Shown here: one piece after another, positions 63,636 through 64,000 of the stretch
Numbering within the stretch: position 1 is the stretch's first letter
Layout: the number at the start of each line of letters is the position of its first letter
Source: Mycolicibacterium chubuense NBB4
GTDB taxonomy: Bacteria; Actinomycetota; Actinomycetes; Mycobacteriales; Mycobacteriaceae
Direction: 5' to 3'
NCBI RefSeq assembly: GCF_000266905.1
Contig: NC_018022.1
Span: 1 to 64,000, forward strand
DNA length: 64,000 nt
Notes under the pieces: generated by a model
Databases searched by the model: none
What the model was told of the DNA's origin: nothing
Seen by the model: the letters and a program-made list of their open reading frames with translations, nothing else
Program-made: the position numbers and the translations under genes

Positions 63636-64000
63636 ATGAGGCTCGACACAGCGTCACCGACGCAGGCCCGGACGACCCGCGCTCTCCTGCCCGAACGGCA
63701 CCATGGCGCCTTAGAGACCGGTCCGACACGGTTGTTGAAGTTCCACGCGCCGGAGATTGTCTTCGGCATCGACTCGATGGGCGAGGCTGCTCACGCGGCC
63801 GTCCGTTTGGGTGCGCTGCGTCCAATGCTCGTGACCGATCCCGGCCTCATCGAGGCGGGATGGGTCACCGAACTCACGGAGCACCTAAGAAGCCAATGCG
63901 TGGACGCAAGTGTGTGGAGCGGAGTCACACCGAACCCAAAGGATCACGAGATCGCGGCAGGTTACGAGTTTTACCGCAGCCGCGGCTGTGATGTGCTGAT
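63636..64000 (+). CDS. Iron-type alcohol dehydrogenase, 5' part (runs off the window)
   Basis: ATG 63636 after GGGACGGAGG. The visible 121 residues include LLKFHAPEIVFGIDSMGEAA, RPMLVTDPGLIEAGWV and WSGVTPNPKDHEIAAGYEFY, the N-terminal NAD-binding half of group III Fe-ADHs such as actinobacterial NDMA-dependent methanol dehydrogenases. The metal-binding C-terminus lies beyond the window. Probably a second dehydrogenase of the alkane pathway. Confidence 0.9.
   Translation, partial: MRLDTASPTQARTTRALLPERHHGALETGPTRLLKFHAPEIVFGIDSMGEAAHAAVRLGALRPMLVTDPGLIEAGWVTELTEHLRSQCVDASVWSGVTPNPKDHEIAAGYEFYRSRGCDVL

Overview
The window is high-GC actinobacterial DNA, most likely from a fast-growing Mycolicibacterium/Mycobacterium. 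The evidence is the many GTG starts, a soluble di-iron propane-type monooxygenase operon, NDMA-dependent-type alcohol dehydrogenases, a DUF4226 protein, DUF2637, and mycobacterial toxin-antitoxin (TA) families. It looks like a plasmid or large integrated mobile region: it has its own parA/parB with palindromic parS-like sites, a primase-type replication protein, a second ParB-like protein, many TA pairs, recombinases and IS elements. No tRNA or rRNA gene was seen.

Layout. 0.3-3.9 kb: an adenylate kinase, a broken GlxA/AraC regulator divergent from an ABM-domain enzyme, and a hotdog thioesterase. 3.9-12.2 kb: five insertion sequences nested in one another (IS3 > IS30 > IS110 and IS256 > IS21). 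Most junctions can be rebuilt to the base, and the IS110 carries a recognisable bridge RNA. 12.2-14.8 kb: gene remnants, including a MobF relaxase stump, then two TA pairs. 14.9-22.2 kb: a large NERD-NTPase-helical-repeat gene, possibly a defence protein, cut in its P-loop by a Tn554-like three-recombinase element. 22.5-24.1 kb: a lipoprotein and small genes. 24.2-27.4 kb: the partition locus with five parS-like sites. 27.8-35.2 kb: a RES/Xre pair with a frameshifted toxin, a possible replication region, the AEP-type Rep, DUF2637, and a truncated DUF4226 gene. 35.2-42 kb: a ParB-like protein, a nuclease, VapBC, MerR- and XRE-type regulators, and an integrase. 42.9-45 kb: a second IS256 copy that cuts off another RES toxin.

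45.4-49.4 kb holds four co-directional genes: SIR2-SLOG, a DprA-like protein, a ComF-like phosphoribosyltransferase, and a protein with archaeo-eukaryotic-primase-like motifs. This is the best candidate here for an uncharacterised, possibly anti-phage, nucleotide-centred system. 49.8-52.7 kb is a second three-gene recombinase module, followed by an AbrB/RelE-type TA pair.

54.3-64 kb is a complete hydrocarbon-oxidation locus: a four-component di-iron monooxygenase in the order large, small, coupling, reductase; a zinc alcohol dehydrogenase; a dedicated GroEL; a LuxR-type response regulator and sensor kinase; and the start of an iron-type alcohol dehydrogenase. The order suggests a group-6 (propane/1,4-dioxane type) enzyme. 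The dehydrogenases would oxidise the alcohol products and the GroEL would fold the hydroxylase.
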